A stretch of 64,000 nt of DNA. Origin: Haloplasma contractile (GTDB taxonomy: Bacteria > Bacillota_I > Bacilli_A > Haloplasmatales > Haloplasmataceae). This document shows positions 25,798 through 35,331 of this stretch, in pieces. Both the position numbers and the translations under genes were made by a program. Positions within the stretch are counted from its first letter, which is position 1, and the number at the start of each line of letters is the position of its first letter. Location of the stretch: assembly GCA_016841945.1 (NCBI GenBank), contig JAENYC010000001.1:186001-250000 (forward strand). The letters are read 5' to 3'. The notes beneath the pieces were generated by a model that worked only from the letters and a program-made list of their open reading frames with translations, did no database searches and was not told where the DNA came from.

Positions 25798-27247
25798 TTT
25801 CCTTTTGATATTTTAGTATTGGATTTCTTGCTGCAGTTGCTTCATCTAATCGTCTAACCGGTGTATGGTATGGGGCATTTTTTAAATAACCTGGATCTTC
25901 TTTCGCGAGTTTAGCAATTTTTTTCATCACCGTTACGAACTCATCTAACATTTCAATACTTTCTGTTTCTGTTGGTTCTATCATCATGGCTTCATCTACA
26001 ATCAATGGGAAATAAATAGTCGGTGCATGATAACCATGATCTAATAAAGTTTTAGCAATATCTAAAGTCGTAACACCCGTTGATTTATCTTTTAGTCCAC
26101 CTAATACGAATTCATGTTTGCAAATATCTTCAATTGGTAATACATAATCTTCTTTTAATAATTTTTGTAGATAGTTGGCATTTAAAACAGCCATTTGACT
26201 CGCATGTTTTAATCCTTCCTTACCCATCGTTAAGATATAGGTATAGGCCTTTACCATCACTCCGAAGTTACCAAAGAAATTTCCAACTCTTCCGATTGAA
26301 TCTGGAAGGTCATGTTTTAAACGATAGATTCCATCATCATATGCAATATCTGGTTTTGGTAAAAACTTTGCTAGTTTTTCGCAAACACCTACAGGACCAC
26401 TACCAGGTCCACCTCCGCCATGAGGAGTAGAGAAGGTTTTATGTAAGTTCAAATGAATGATATCAAATCCCATATCACCAGGTCTGGCCTCTCCCATTAT
26501 CGCATTGAGATTAGCACCATCATAATATAGTAAGCCCCCTGCTTCATGAACAAGTTTAGTGATTGTCACAATATCTTTTTCAAATATACCCAGTGTATTT
26601 GGATTAGTTAACATGATACCCGCGATTTCATCGTTTAATGCATTTTTTAAAGAGGCTATATTAACTGTTCCATCTTCATTTGATTTGATTTCAACCACAT
26701 CAAATCCAGCAACAGAAGCACTCGCTGGATTCGTCCCATGAGCAGAATCAGGCACAATTACTTTTGTACGCTTAAAATCATTATTTTTTTCATGATAAGC
26801 TTTCATTATCATTAAACCAACTAATTCACCATGCGCACCGGCAAAAGGTGTAGAAGATACTTTTGCCATACCGGTGATTTCTGCCAACTGATGATTTAAC
26901 TCATACATGAGTTTTAATGCACCTTGTGAGGTTAATTCATCTTGGTACGGATGTATCGATTGAAATAAAGGAGCCATATCCTCATTTATTTTAGGATTAT
27001 ATTTCATTGTACAAGAACCGAGTGGATAAAATCCTGTATCTACGCCATAATTTTTATTAGAAATATTCACATAATGCCGCATGATATCATTTTCACTCAC
27101 TTCTGGTAAAGCGTTTTCATTGTTGCGCAAAAATTTTTCTGGGATAACATCTTTAATTTGGATTGAATCAAATTCTAAAGGAGGAACCGAATAGCCTTTA
27201 CGGTTTTCTTTTGATAATTCAAATATCAATTTATCATACTGTCTCAT
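25787..27247 (-). CDS. gcvPB: Glycine dehydrogenase (decarboxylating) subunit 2
   Basis: PLP-binding subunit of the split P protein, 486 aa. The PLP-lysine loop reads [26 protein letters not shown] (about 263-288), a hallmark of GcvP. Other conserved parts: [34 protein letters not shown] and [14 protein letters not shown]. It pairs with GcvPA to decarboxylate glycine and hand the aminomethyl group to lipoylated GcvH. Its ATG overlaps the gcvPA stop (ATGA), coupling equimolar synthesis. Confidence 0.97.
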   Translation of the reverse strand: MRQYDKLIFELSKENRKGYSVPPLEFDSIQIKDVIPEKFLRNNENALPEVSENDIMRHYVNISNKNYGVDTGFYPLGSCTMKYNPKINEDMAPLFQSIHPYQDELTSQGALKLMYELNHQLAEITGMAKVSSTPFAGAHGELVGLMIMKAYHEKNNDFKRTKVIVPDSAHGTNPASASVAGFDVVEIKSNEDGTVNIASLKNALNDEIAGIMLTNPNTLGIFEKDIVTITKLVHEAGGLLYYDGANLNAIMGEARPGDMGFDIIHLNLHKTFSTPHGGGGPGSGPVGVCEKLAKFLPKPDIAYDDGIYRLKHDLPDSIGRVGNFFGNFGVMVKAYTYILTMGKEGLKHASQMAVLNANYLQKLLKEDYVLPIEDICKHEFVLGGLKDKSTGVTTLDIAKTLLDHGYHAPTIYFPLIVDEAMMIEPTETESIEMLDEFVTVMKKIAKLAKEDPGYLKNAPYHTPVRRLDEATAARNPILKYQKENDE

Positions 27248-28587
27248 ACTGTCAATCCTCCTAACACTTGAATTAATTTATCAATCTCATCCTTTGTTCG
27301 CTTTTCAGTTACACAGAATAATATATGATTGTTGTAACGTGTGTCATAATCTCCTAAATGAAGACCAGCGACCATATTTTCTTTTAATAATGCATCTTTA
27401 ACCTTTTTATAATTAATATTCGTTTTAACCACAAATTCATTAAAGAAAGGTGTATCAAACACTTTTTCAAATTGTGGTAACGAAGTTATTTTTTGATACG
27501 CGTAATGTGCTTTTTTAACATTTTGTTCACATACTTCAACAATACCTTTTTTACCCATCGTTGCCATATATACTGTTGCTGCTAAAGCATTAAGTGATTG
27601 ATTTGAACATATATTTGAGTTGGCTTTTTCACGACGTATATGTTGCTCTCTTGCTTGTAAAGTTAACACAAATGCTCTTTTTCCTTCTACATCAGTTGTT
27701 TGACCAACAACACGTCCAGGAATTTTACGCATTAATTTCTTTGTTGTACAGATAAATCCGAGATAAGGACCACCATAGCTCAAAGGAATACCTAAAGGTT
27801 GTGCTTCACCACAAACTATGTCACAACCTATCTCACCAGGTGTTTTTAATAATCCTAAACTAAGTGGATTCACATTCATGATGAGAAGACTTTTATTTTC
27901 ATGAATTTTATCAATATAATCTGATGGGTCTTCAATCAATCCAAAGAAATTTGGATGAGAGACAACCACACAAGCAACTTCTTTTGTCAGTTTGTTTTCT
28001 AATTCAACCTCATCCACAATGCCCTGCTTGTTTTCTAATAGTTCAATCTCATATCCATTAAAGTGACCATAAGTTTTAATAGTTTCAATGGTATGAGGAT
28101 GCAATTGAGATGACACTAATACTTTATTTCTTCTTGTTTTGCTCACTGCCATCATAATTGACTCTGCACAACTTGTAGCCCCATCATACATCGATGCATT
28201 ACAAACATCCATATTCGTTAATTCTGTCATCATCGTTTGAAATTCAAAGATATACTGTAGAGTTCCTTGTGATACTTCAGGTTGATAAGGTGTATAAGCT
28301 GTGTAAAATTCTGAACGACTGGTAATATGGTGAATAATCGTTGGGATATAATGATCATAACTTCCTGCCCCAACAAAGTGAATCAAATCATTTTTATCCA
28401 TATTACTTAATGCTTTTAATGTTTTACTTACTTCACTCTCACTTAATCCTGTATTAAGATGATAATCACGTTTTAATTTTACTTCCTCAGGAATCTCTTT
28501 AAACAAAGCTTGAATATTAGGTTCTTTAATTTTCTCAAGCATTTTTTGAATATCTTTATCAGTATGAGGAATGTATTTATGGTTCAT
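27244..28587 (-). CDS. gcvPA: Glycine dehydrogenase (decarboxylating) subunit 1
   Basis: N-terminal-type subunit of the split P protein, 447 aa. The start ATG at 28587 follows AAGGTGGTAAAT. Family segments: [25 protein letters not shown] (about 76), [22 protein letters not shown] (about 98), [11 protein letters not shown], and [19 protein letters not shown] (about 253). It lacks the PLP-lysine loop, which is in GcvPB. The two-subunit form is usual in Bacillota, while the fused GcvP is found in many proteobacteria and in eukaryotes. Third gene of the gcv operon. Confidence 0.97.
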   Translation of the reverse strand: MNHKYIPHTDKDIQKMLEKIKEPNIQALFKEIPEEVKLKRDYHLNTGLSESEVSKTLKALSNMDKNDLIHFVGAGSYDHYIPTIIHHITSRSEFYTAYTPYQPEVSQGTLQYIFEFQTMMTELTNMDVCNASMYDGATSCAESIMMAVSKTRRNKVLVSSQLHPHTIETIKTYGHFNGYEIELLENKQGIVDEVELENKLTKEVACVVVSHPNFFGLIEDPSDYIDKIHENKSLLIMNVNPLSLGLLKTPGEIGCDIVCGEAQPLGIPLSYGGPYLGFICTTKKLMRKIPGRVVGQTTDVEGKRAFVLTLQAREQHIRREKANSNICSNQSLNALAATVYMATMGKKGIVEVCEQNVKKAHYAYQKITSLPQFEKVFDTPFFNEFVVKTNINYKKVKDALLKENMVAGLHLGDYDTRYNNHILFCVTEKRTKDEIDKLIQVLGGLTV

Positions 28588-28612
28588 ATTTACCACCTTC
28601 ATCCTTTATATA

Positions 28613-28990
28613 TTATTCTTCACAAAAGTTTTTATAAGCTTCACTATCCATTAAATCATCTAACTCATTTATATCACTTAGTTCTATTACCGCAATATAG
28701 TTTTCAAATGGGTCTTCATTTAGTAATTGTGGTTCATCTTCTAATGCTTCATTCACTTCAACAACAGTTCCAGAAACAGGTGTAAACATATCAGAAGCTG
28801 CTTTAACAGATTCAATAACACCGATTGTTTCATCTTTATCATAATCAATATCAACCTCAGGTAATTCAACAAACACAATATCACCTAATGCATGAGCAGC
28901 ATATTCAGTAATCCCAATATAGGCTTTCCCATCAACTACTTTTACCCATTCGTGTTCTTCAGAATAATATAAACCTTCAATAACTTTCAT
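28613..28990 (-). CDS. gcvH: Glycine cleavage system H protein
   Basis: Lipoyl carrier protein of 125 aa that shuttles the aminomethyl group between the P, T and L proteins. The lipoylated lysine is in [17 protein letters not shown] (Lys about 63). N-terminal [21 protein letters not shown] and the C-terminal AYKNFCEE are standard. Located 16 nt downstream of gcvT and 25 nt upstream of gcvPA. The lplA gene divergent from this operon could supply lipoate to it. Confidence 0.97.
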   Translation of the reverse strand: MKVIEGLYYSEEHEWVKVVDGKAYIGITEYAAHALGDIVFVELPEVDIDYDKDETIGVIESVKAASDMFTPVSGTVVEVNEALEDEPQLLNEDPFENYIAVIELSDINELDDLMDSEAYKNFCEE

Positions 28991-29005
28991 TGTAAAAACC
29001 TCCCA

Positions 29006-30100
29006 TTATTTTTTATAATTTTTATTCATAAATTTTTTTGAAGTTACTTTCGCTTCATAAAATTTATTTCTAATTTTAACTAATACTTTAGTGTCTAAAC
29101 TTGCATGATTAATATCAATCAAAGCAAGTGCGATTGAATAATCACGTTCTGGTAGTAAATATCCTGTTGTCACTATACCAATTTCATTTTCTTCTAAATC
29201 ATGAACGGTATATCCATGACGACAAATACCACGTTTTAATAGTTGTAGACCCACTAATTTACGTTTTAATCCTTCTTCTTTTTGTTTTACTAACGCTTCT
29301 TTTCCTATAAAATCAGTATCTAATTTTACAAAGAAACCAAGTCCAGCTTCTAAAGGTGTGATATCTTGACTAATTTCATTCCCATATAAAGGAAGACTGG
29401 CTTCAAATCGCAAAGTATCCCTTGCACCAAGTCCAATTGGTTGAACTTCATCATAACTCACTAACGTTTGCCATAACGATACGATGGTATCTTCATCAGC
29501 ATAAATTTCAAATCCATCTTCTCCGGTATAACCAGTTCTTGAAACCAAACAGTTTAAACCATTCACTTGTATTTCTTCAAAATAAAAGAATTTAATTTCA
29601 CTTAAATCAAATTCAGTTAGCTTTTGTAGTAGAGTCTGTGCATTAGGACCTTGAAGTGCTATTTGCCCATAAGATATAGATTCATTGTTGATTTGTACGT
29701 TGAAACTGTCTTTATTTTTCAACATCCATTCATAATCTTTATCTACATTCGATGCATTTACTACAAGTAAATATTTTTCATTACTAAATTTATAGACGAG
29801 TAAATCATCCACAATACCACCACTTTCATAGCACATCATGGTGTAAACAACTTGTTTCTCTTTTAATTTAGTAATGTCTGCCGTAACTAATCTCTGAACG
29901 AATTGTTCCGCTTCTACTCCGGTTATGAAGATTTCTCCCATATGTGAAACATCAAATAGCCCAATGTTTGTTCTTACTGCCACATGTTCTGGGTTAATAC
30001 CACTATATTGTATTGGCATTTCCCATCCAGCAAAATCAACGATATTTGCGCCTAGTTTCACATGTTCACCATAAAGCGGCGTTCTTTTTAACTCATTCAT
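29006..30100 (-). CDS. gcvT: Aminomethyltransferase (T protein)
   Basis: Tetrahydrofolate-dependent T protein releasing ammonia and 5,10-methylene-THF, 364 aa. Conserved segments: VDFAGWEMPIQYSG, FDVSHMGEIFITG, the folate-binding SRTGYTGEDGFEIY (about 195) and GLGARDTLRFEASLPLYGNE (about 227-246). First gene of gcvT-gcvH-gcvPA-gcvPB-lpdA. A start ATG at 30100 with a GGGGGAA ribosome binding site and a clear promoter upstream define the operon head. No glycine riboswitch is visible in the short leader. Confidence 0.97.
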   Translation of the reverse strand: MNELKRTPLYGEHVKLGANIVDFAGWEMPIQYSGINPEHVAVRTNIGLFDVSHMGEIFITGVEAEQFVQRLVTADITKLKEKQVVYTMMCYESGGIVDDLLVYKFSNEKYLLVVNASNVDKDYEWMLKNKDSFNVQINNESISYGQIALQGPNAQTLLQKLTEFDLSEIKFFYFEEIQVNGLNCLVSRTGYTGEDGFEIYADEDTIVSLWQTLVSYDEVQPIGLGARDTLRFEASLPLYGNEISQDITPLEAGLGFFVKLDTDFIGKEALVKQKEEGLKRKLVGLQLLKRGICRHGYTVHDLEENEIGIVTTGYLLPERDYSIALALIDINHASLDTKVLVKIRNKFYEAKVTSKKFMNKNYKK

Positions 30101-30135
30101 TCTATTCCCCCTTACTAAAATTAATCTACACTTGT

Positions 30136-30164
30136 ATCATACTACAAATTTATCAATTTAACAA
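30136..30164 (-). promoter_or_regulatory. promoter of the gcv operon
   Basis: Minus strand TTGTTA (30164-30159), 17 nt, TATGAT (30141-30136). It faces the lplA gene, which starts within 55 bp on the other strand. Confidence 0.65.
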
Positions 30165-30216
30165 TTTAAATCCACCGAAAAATATGATAAAATTAAAAAA
30201 CAGGAGGGAAAAATGT

Positions 30217-31194
30217 ATGCGCTTACTTAAAAGTCACTCAACCAACGCTTATTTTAATCTAACAAGCGAAAAATATTTTATGGACAATTATAAAGAACCT
30301 GTTTTTATACTCTATATTCATACACCAAGTATTATCATTGGAAAAAATCAAAATGCCTTAGAAGAAATTAATTATGAGTTTGTTAGAGAAAATAATATTA
30401 GAGTAGCAAGACGTCTTTCTGGTGGTGGAGCAGTATTTCATGACGAAGGGAACTTAAACTTTTCATTCATCACCAAGAAAGAAGAAGGAAATATTGAATT
30501 ACAATTTAAAAAATTTACCAAACCCATCATTGATTTCTTAAATAGCCTTGGCGCAAATGCCAGTTTTTCTGGAAGAAATGATATTGTCATTGATGAAAAA
30601 AAATGTTCTGGAAATGCACAAGCTTATCAAAAAGACATCATGCTGCATCATGGAACACTTTTATTTGATTCAGATATGCAAAGTCTAGCAAAATCTCTAA
30701 AACCAAATCAATTTAAAATACAAAGTAAAGGGATAGAATCAGTTAGAAGCCGTGTTACTAATATTAGACCTCATTTGAATAAGGACTTTACCATTGAACA
30801 GTTCCGTGATGCCTTAATTGACTTCATAAAACTAAACTATACAGACCATTATGACAAAGGCTTTATAAAAGATGAAATCAATACAATTGAAAAAATGATT
30901 CAGGATAAATATGGTACTTGGGACTATGTATTCGGAAAATCACCAACCTATCAATTTAAAAATATCAATAAATTTAAAGGTGGCATCGTTGAATGTCAAT
31001 TTGATGTAAAAAAAGGTAAAATAGAAAACATGCATATCTATGGTGATTTCTTTGGAATGAAGGATATTGACGAATTAAACAATTTATTAAACGGCACCAA
31101 ACATGAAGAAGACGCATTAAGAAAAAAACTAGATCATATAAATGATTATATTAATAATGTCTCTGTCGATGAATTCATCAGTCTGTTATTCTAA
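30217..31194 (+). CDS. lplA: Lipoate--protein ligase
   Basis: Ligase attaching lipoate (via lipoyl-AMP) to carrier lysines, 325 aa. The start ATG at 30217 has AGGAGG 9 nt upstream; the frame is open farther upstream but without a start signal. Catalytic-domain motifs: IIGKNQNALEEIN (about 45), RRLSGGGAVFHDEGNLNFSFI (about 67-87, the RRxSGGGAV box), KCSGNAQAYQKDIMLHHGTLLFD (about 129) and the C-terminal accessory domain from about residue 240 (TYQFKNINKFKGGIVE). Divergent from gcvT, it probably lipoylates GcvH. Confidence 0.95.
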   Translation: MRLLKSHSTNAYFNLTSEKYFMDNYKEPVFILYIHTPSIIIGKNQNALEEINYEFVRENNIRVARRLSGGGAVFHDEGNLNFSFITKKEEGNIELQFKKFTKPIIDFLNSLGANASFSGRNDIVIDEKKCSGNAQAYQKDIMLHHGTLLFDSDMQSLAKSLKPNQFKIQSKGIESVRSRVTNIRPHLNKDFTIEQFRDALIDFIKLNYTDHYDKGFIKDEINTIEKMIQDKYGTWDYVFGKSPTYQFKNINKFKGGIVECQFDVKKGKIENMHIYGDFFGMKDIDELNNLLNGTKHEEDALRKKLDHINDYINNVSVDEFISLLF

Positions 31195-31701
31195 ATGACA
31201 AAAGAAAATATAAAAATATTAGGATTAAAATATCCAAATATTCCACATTATGAGTGGCAAGCAAAAATTTTAGAAAAAACAAAAGATTCTGTCATTGTCT
31301 TATCAACACCTGGAAATTATATACATCACACCAAAGGACAAACTTTAAAATATCCTGCTCATAGCATAGAATACTATTCTTACGTTAATTGGAATACAGT
31401 CACACTCAATGTAATAAATGGAGAGATTATTGACTATTATTGTAATATCGCACTACCATCAAAACTAAATGAAAATCTGCTCACTTTTGTTGATTTAGAT
31501 ATAGATATTATCTATAAAAAAGAAACAGGTTGGAAAGTCATTGATGTAGATGAATTTTTAATAAATAGCCGTAAATATCAATATCCAAAAGCGATTAAAG
31601 AAAGAACAATAAAAGAGACGAGAAAACTACTGGATAAAGCAATAAATGGAAAAGCACCATTTGATAGGACATTAAAGAAATATATTAATAAGTGTAAGTA
31701 A
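31195..31701 (+). CDS. DUF402 family protein
   Basis: 168 aa protein of the DUF402 fold, related to the B. subtilis YgaC / S. aureus Ntdp group, some of which hydrolyse nucleoside di- or triphosphates. Family features: HYEWQAKILEKTKDSVIVL, the aromatic strand SYVNWNTVTLNVINGEIIDYYCNIALPS (about 60-87), DLDIDIIYKKETGWKVIDVDEF with the acidic metal-binding cluster (about 100-121), and a C-terminal helical end. The ATG immediately follows the lplA stop (TAAATG), so translation is coupled. The link to lipoate metabolism is unexplained. Confidence 0.8.
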   Translation: MTKENIKILGLKYPNIPHYEWQAKILEKTKDSVIVLSTPGNYIHHTKGQTLKYPAHSIEYYSYVNWNTVTLNVINGEIIDYYCNIALPSKLNENLLTFVDLDIDIIYKKETGWKVIDVDEFLINSRKYQYPKAIKERTIKETRKLLDKAINGKAPFDRTLKKYINKCK

Positions 31702-31727
31702 AAAGAACTCAAAAACTGAGTTCTTTT
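31701..31727. terminator. bidirectional terminator
   Basis: Hairpin AAAGAACTCA / TGAGTTCTTT with T-rich sides between the convergent DUF402 and GH2 genes. Confidence 0.8.
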
Positions 31728-34113
31728 ATTGTTTAATAATATTTATATTAATGCTTTTAGTTTCATATAATAAGCTTTTTATGATGATATGACCTTTTCC
31801 ACTTTTTCCTACTGTCTTTACCCAAAAGGCACGACTTCCTCCAATTAGTGAAAATTGTTTAGGTCCAATTACTTCTAACGGTCCCTCTATTTGAACCTCA
31901 ATGGCATCGTGATTATATGTTAAGAGGTTTCCGTTTTCATCTACTGCTTTTAGTTCAATTCTTGTTACATCATAGGTTTCATCTTCAATAAGTTCAAATG
32001 TATGTGATGTGACGATTAAATTACTTCTTGCGCTAGGCCCTTTTATCGTTTCACAAACTAATTGATTATTTCTATATCCTTTAAAATGATATTTTAATGA
32101 TTCACTACCCCAATTAACCACGTATTTAGTGTACAAATCATAAGCTTTTTGATAACTTAATCTAGTTTTTATCATAACAAGACCAATTTTTAATAAATCA
32201 CGTAGTGATAACTTATCTTTTCTTATCATGAGATAAAATGCAGATTTAATTCTTTCAGCATCTTTTTTAGAAAATGATTCATTTTGATATAACTGTTCAC
32301 CAATAAAATCATTTACAATAATTGGAGGATGTGGTAAATACTTAAATGCTTTTCTATCTGGATAAAAAGTATTGATGTATTCATTATTCTTATATAATTC
32401 AACATAATCACAATTGGTAAATATATAGACATGGGGTAGTTTAGATGCGTCGTACTCTCCAATATTCATCTCACTTGATACATACATAACATCTTCTTCC
32501 TCTTGTTGAGATAAATAAGCATAACTCGCCATCTTTTCAGTTCTAAACATATCCATTACACCATGATAGCATATCTTATCACCGCTACCAAAATCTTTAT
32601 GGGTATTATAATCTACCATACACCATCCAATCGCACCACTGATGTCTTTAGATTTGTACATATCGTTTAGGACCCGTAAATGACGAAGAGCATGTTCAAT
32701 TCTTTTCTTTTCTTGATCAAACTTCTTCGTTGGAAACATATGCCCATTATGTTCAGTGACAAGATAAGGCACGTTTTTTTTAATCACCTTTTTTCTTTTA
32801 TTTAGACCTTGATTCCATCCAGAATGAATGAAATCATTATAAGTATAAACATCTTCAAAGAAATGACTGTTAGAAAAATTTCTAACGCCACCTGTTGGTC
32901 TTGTATCATCTATTGATCTTGCGATACGATTCGTCTCTTGATATAGCGCATCATCATCTTTTGATTCATTAATTCTAACTCCCCATAGTATAATACTTGG
33001 GTGATTATAATCATTTATTATCATCTCTCTCACATTATTTTTAACGACTTCTTTCCAATCATCATTTCCAATATATTGCCATCCTGGAATTTCACTAAAG
33101 ACTAACAAGCCTAACTCATCACAACGATTTAAGAAATGTTTTGATTGAGGATAATGAGATAGCCTAACGATATTTACACCCAACTGGTTTTTTAAGATCT
33201 CTGCATCTTCATATTGGGCACGTTTTGGCATGGCATAACCAACATAGGGATAAGATTGATGACGATTTAATCCTCTTAACTTAATTTTTTTTTGGTTTAA
33301 ATAAAATCCATCTGGTCTAAATTCAATTTCTCTAAACCCAAATCGTTCCTTTACTACATCTATCAGTTCATTTTTCTTATATAGCTCAATATCTAAGTCG
33401 TATAAATTTGGTTGTTTAATATCCCACAATAGGACATCTTTTACTTCATAACACTCCTTTAATTCTTTATCTTTACTTGCTAAAGAATGTTTAAATGTTT
33501 GAATTAACTTATGTTTATATAATAATTTAAAAACAATATAATATTCATCATGTAACGGTTGATTAAATTTAATGAACAAATCAAGTATTTTTTTATCTTC
33601 TAAAACCTTTTTTGTCTTGATGAAGACTTTTTCTATATAAGTAGTTTCCACTACTTCTAAATACACTTCACGATAAATGCCACCATAAGTTAAGTAATCA
33701 ACCACATGTCCATATGGTGGAATATCACTTCTTTCACTTGAATCAACCTTTATAACCAATCTATTTTCTTTATTAAATTGATAAACCTCTGTGATATCAA
33801 GGGTAAATGGTGTATAGCCTCCCTTATGAGTCCCCATTAATTGTCCGTTCAAATAAACTTCTGCATAACACATAACCCCTTCAAAATGTAGAAGGATTTT
33901 TTTGTTTTGATAGAAATCATCTAAATCGATAATTTTTATATAAGTACTTTCAAACTGAAAATCTTTCTCATCAAAATAATTATAAGGACATTCGATATTT
34001 GTATGGGGTAGGTTAACGACTTTTAAATCCTTTTCATCTGTTTGATGGATATAAGTCTCCTTGAAATGAGGTGTATAATACCAATTAAAATTTAAATTCA
34101 CTCTTTTTCTCAT
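31726..34113 (-). CDS. Glycoside hydrolase family 2 (beta-galactosidase-like)
   Basis: Cytosolic glycosidase of 795 aa without a signal peptide. Domain order: N-terminal jelly-roll (GVMCYAEVYLNGQLMGTHKGGYTPFTLDIT, about 78-107; DYLTYGGIYREVYLEVV, about 138), immunoglobulin-like domain (about 170-275), then the TIM barrel beginning GFYLNQKKIKLRGLNRHQSYP. The acid/base Glu is in ILWGVRINES and the nucleophile Glu in YLVTEHNGHMFPTKKF. C-terminal Ig-like domains run to the end. Specificity could be galactoside or glucuronide. Co-transcribed after a flavodoxin-like gene with which it overlaps by 4 nt. Confidence 0.9.
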   Translation of the reverse strand: MRKRVNLNFNWYYTPHFKETYIHQTDEKDLKVVNLPHTNIECPYNYFDEKDFQFESTYIKIIDLDDFYQNKKILLHFEGVMCYAEVYLNGQLMGTHKGGYTPFTLDITEVYQFNKENRLVIKVDSSERSDIPPYGHVVDYLTYGGIYREVYLEVVETTYIEKVFIKTKKVLEDKKILDLFIKFNQPLHDEYYIVFKLLYKHKLIQTFKHSLASKDKELKECYEVKDVLLWDIKQPNLYDLDIELYKKNELIDVVKERFGFREIEFRPDGFYLNQKKIKLRGLNRHQSYPYVGYAMPKRAQYEDAEILKNQLGVNIVRLSHYPQSKHFLNRCDELGLLVFSEIPGWQYIGNDDWKEVVKNNVREMIINDYNHPSIILWGVRINESKDDDALYQETNRIARSIDDTRPTGGVRNFSNSHFFEDVYTYNDFIHSGWNQGLNKRKKVIKKNVPYLVTEHNGHMFPTKKFDQEKKRIEHALRHLRVLNDMYKSKDISGAIGWCMVDYNTHKDFGSGDKICYHGVMDMFRTEKMASYAYLSQQEEEDVMYVSSEMNIGEYDASKLPHVYIFTNCDYVELYKNNEYINTFYPDRKAFKYLPHPPIIVNDFIGEQLYQNESFSKKDAERIKSAFYLMIRKDKLSLRDLLKIGLVMIKTRLSYQKAYDLYTKYVVNWGSESLKYHFKGYRNNQLVCETIKGPSARSNLIVTSHTFELIEDETYDVTRIELKAVDENGNLLTYNHDAIEVQIEGPLEVIGPKQFSLIGGSRAFWVKTVGKSGKGHIIIKSLLYETKSININIIKQ

Positions 34114-34679
34114 AAACTCACCTTCATTTTAATGCATTCTGCATATTCTTTTAGTTTTTGTTTAACATTAGGATGTTGTATTAAATGACCATCAATTGAT
34201 CTTTGATGATACATTTGTGATTGTAAAAGACAAACCTCAGGTAAAAAATCTTGATTAAAATAGGGATATAATATTTCTCTCAATGCCATATCAGCACCTG
34301 CGTTCTTATTGCCGATTAATATAAAATGAATTTTCTTTAGAAAATCTTTAACATAAGTCACGTCATCTCTTATGATTGATTGTTGTCTTTCTGTCCACAT
34401 AAAATAGGATGAAGGAAGATGACTTGAATATGTCGGTAATGACAATAAAATGATATCCGCATAAAAGCATTTCTCATATAACTTTTTCACATCATCATCT
34501 ATTACACAACCGTCTTCATAAAAACAATGATAATCACAATCTTTGCACGGATTAATATCATAATCGTAAATACTAATCAGTTCGATTTCATCATGTTGAA
34601 ATTGTTTTAAGCTATATTCTAAAGTTTTAAAACAGTTTCCATTTTTCCGATGACTAAAACTAATCCCTAAAATTTTCAT
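34110..34679 (-). CDS. Flavodoxin-fold NAD(P)H-dependent FMN reductase-like protein
   Basis: 189 aa flavodoxin-fold protein. N-terminal ILGISFSHRKNGNCFKTLEYS (residues 3-23) is the phosphate-binding loop for FMN. It has a Cys-rich insert NPCKDCDYHCFYEDGCVIDDD (about 43-63), as in iron-sulfur flavoproteins and related NADPH:FMN reductases, and LLSLPTYSSHLPSSYFMWTERQ, the flavin-contact loop. Overlaps the glycosidase start by ATGA. The reason for pairing with a glycosidase is unclear. Ribosome binding site AAAAGGAGAAG. Confidence 0.82.
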   Translation of the reverse strand: MKILGISFSHRKNGNCFKTLEYSLKQFQHDEIELISIYDYDINPCKDCDYHCFYEDGCVIDDDVKKLYEKCFYADIILLSLPTYSSHLPSSYFMWTERQQSIIRDDVTYVKDFLKKIHFILIGNKNAGADMALREILYPYFNQDFLPEVCLLQSQMYHQRSIDGHLIQHPNVKQKLKEYAECIKMKVSL

Positions 34680-34747
34680 ACACTTCTCCTTTTCATTTTA
34701 TTATTAATATCATTATAGCATATCAAACTTCTAAGATATAGCATAAT

Positions 34748-34780
34748 TAAAAAAGAATCATCTAAGATGATTTCTTTTTT
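34748..34780 (-). terminator. terminator of tspO
   Basis: Minus strand hairpin AAATCATC-TTA-GATGATT followed by six T residues. Confidence 0.75.
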
Positions 34781-34785
34781 CTTAA

Positions 34786-35250
34786 CTAGTTATATTTTAC
34801 AATTCCTACTTGCAAGAAGGATGCGAATACTGCCCATAAAATCAATGGGATAAGAAGATAACTTGCTTTTTTATTCAAAGTACTACCTGTCAGATATAAC
34901 ATAAATGAGGTAATAAGAACTAAAAATACATCGACTAATGCAAGATAAATATCCTTTAATTGAAATTGTATATATGGATACATTTGAATAAAAAAATAAT
35001 TTAAAATGAGTAAGCTTGTATAAAATCGTTTTGATTCAGATGTTTTGGTATACAATGTTAATGAAACGGATACTGAAATACATAGGAAAATTAATGTCCA
35101 TACAATAGGATAAATAATCTGTGGTGGTGTAAAACCTGGTTTTATTAAGCTTTCATACCATGTCTCATCAAATGGAGCGAGCCTTGCAGGAATGATATAT
35201 AAAAGAAATAATAATACTGAAGTCAAAATAATCTTAATATTTTTATTCAT
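34786..35250 (-). CDS. tspO: TspO/MBR family protein
   Basis: Five-helix membrane protein of the TspO / peripheral benzodiazepine receptor family, 154 aa. Signature segments: WYESLIKPGFTPPQIIYPIVWT (about 31-52), LILNYFFIQMYPYIQF (about 81-96), ALVDVFLVLITSFM and LLIPLILWAVFASFLQVGIVKYN at the C-terminus. Homologues bind porphyrins and sterols and influence tetrapyrrole metabolism and stress responses. Monocistronic. Confidence 0.9.
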   Translation of the reverse strand: MNKNIKIILTSVLLFLLYIIPARLAPFDETWYESLIKPGFTPPQIIYPIVWTLIFLCISVSVSLTLYTKTSESKRFYTSLLILNYFFIQMYPYIQFQLKDIYLALVDVFLVLITSFMLYLTGSTLNKKASYLLIPLILWAVFASFLQVGIVKYN

Positions 35251-35289
35251 ATCATCAACCCTTTATCTATATTCAATAATATATATGAA

Positions 35290-35326
35290 AGAAAAAAAGA
35301 ATAAATGATTTAAATCATTTATTCTT
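35290..35326 (-). terminator. terminator of the DUF4236-TPR gene
   Basis: Perfect 30-bp palindrome (arms AAGAATAAATGATTT / AAATCATTTATTCTT) followed by T residues on the minus strand. Confidence 0.85.
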
Positions 35327-35331
35327 AAATA

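Noticed and set aside
24419-29310. Several open frames of 60-120 codons on the plus strand opposite lpdA and the gcv genes
   Set aside because: They lack ribosome binding sites, have no family resemblance and are explained by the codon bias of the true minus-strand genes.
30101-30216. Possible glycine riboswitch ahead of gcvT
   Set aside because: The leader between promoter and gcvT is only about 30-35 nt, too short for either aptamer, and no conserved core is visible.
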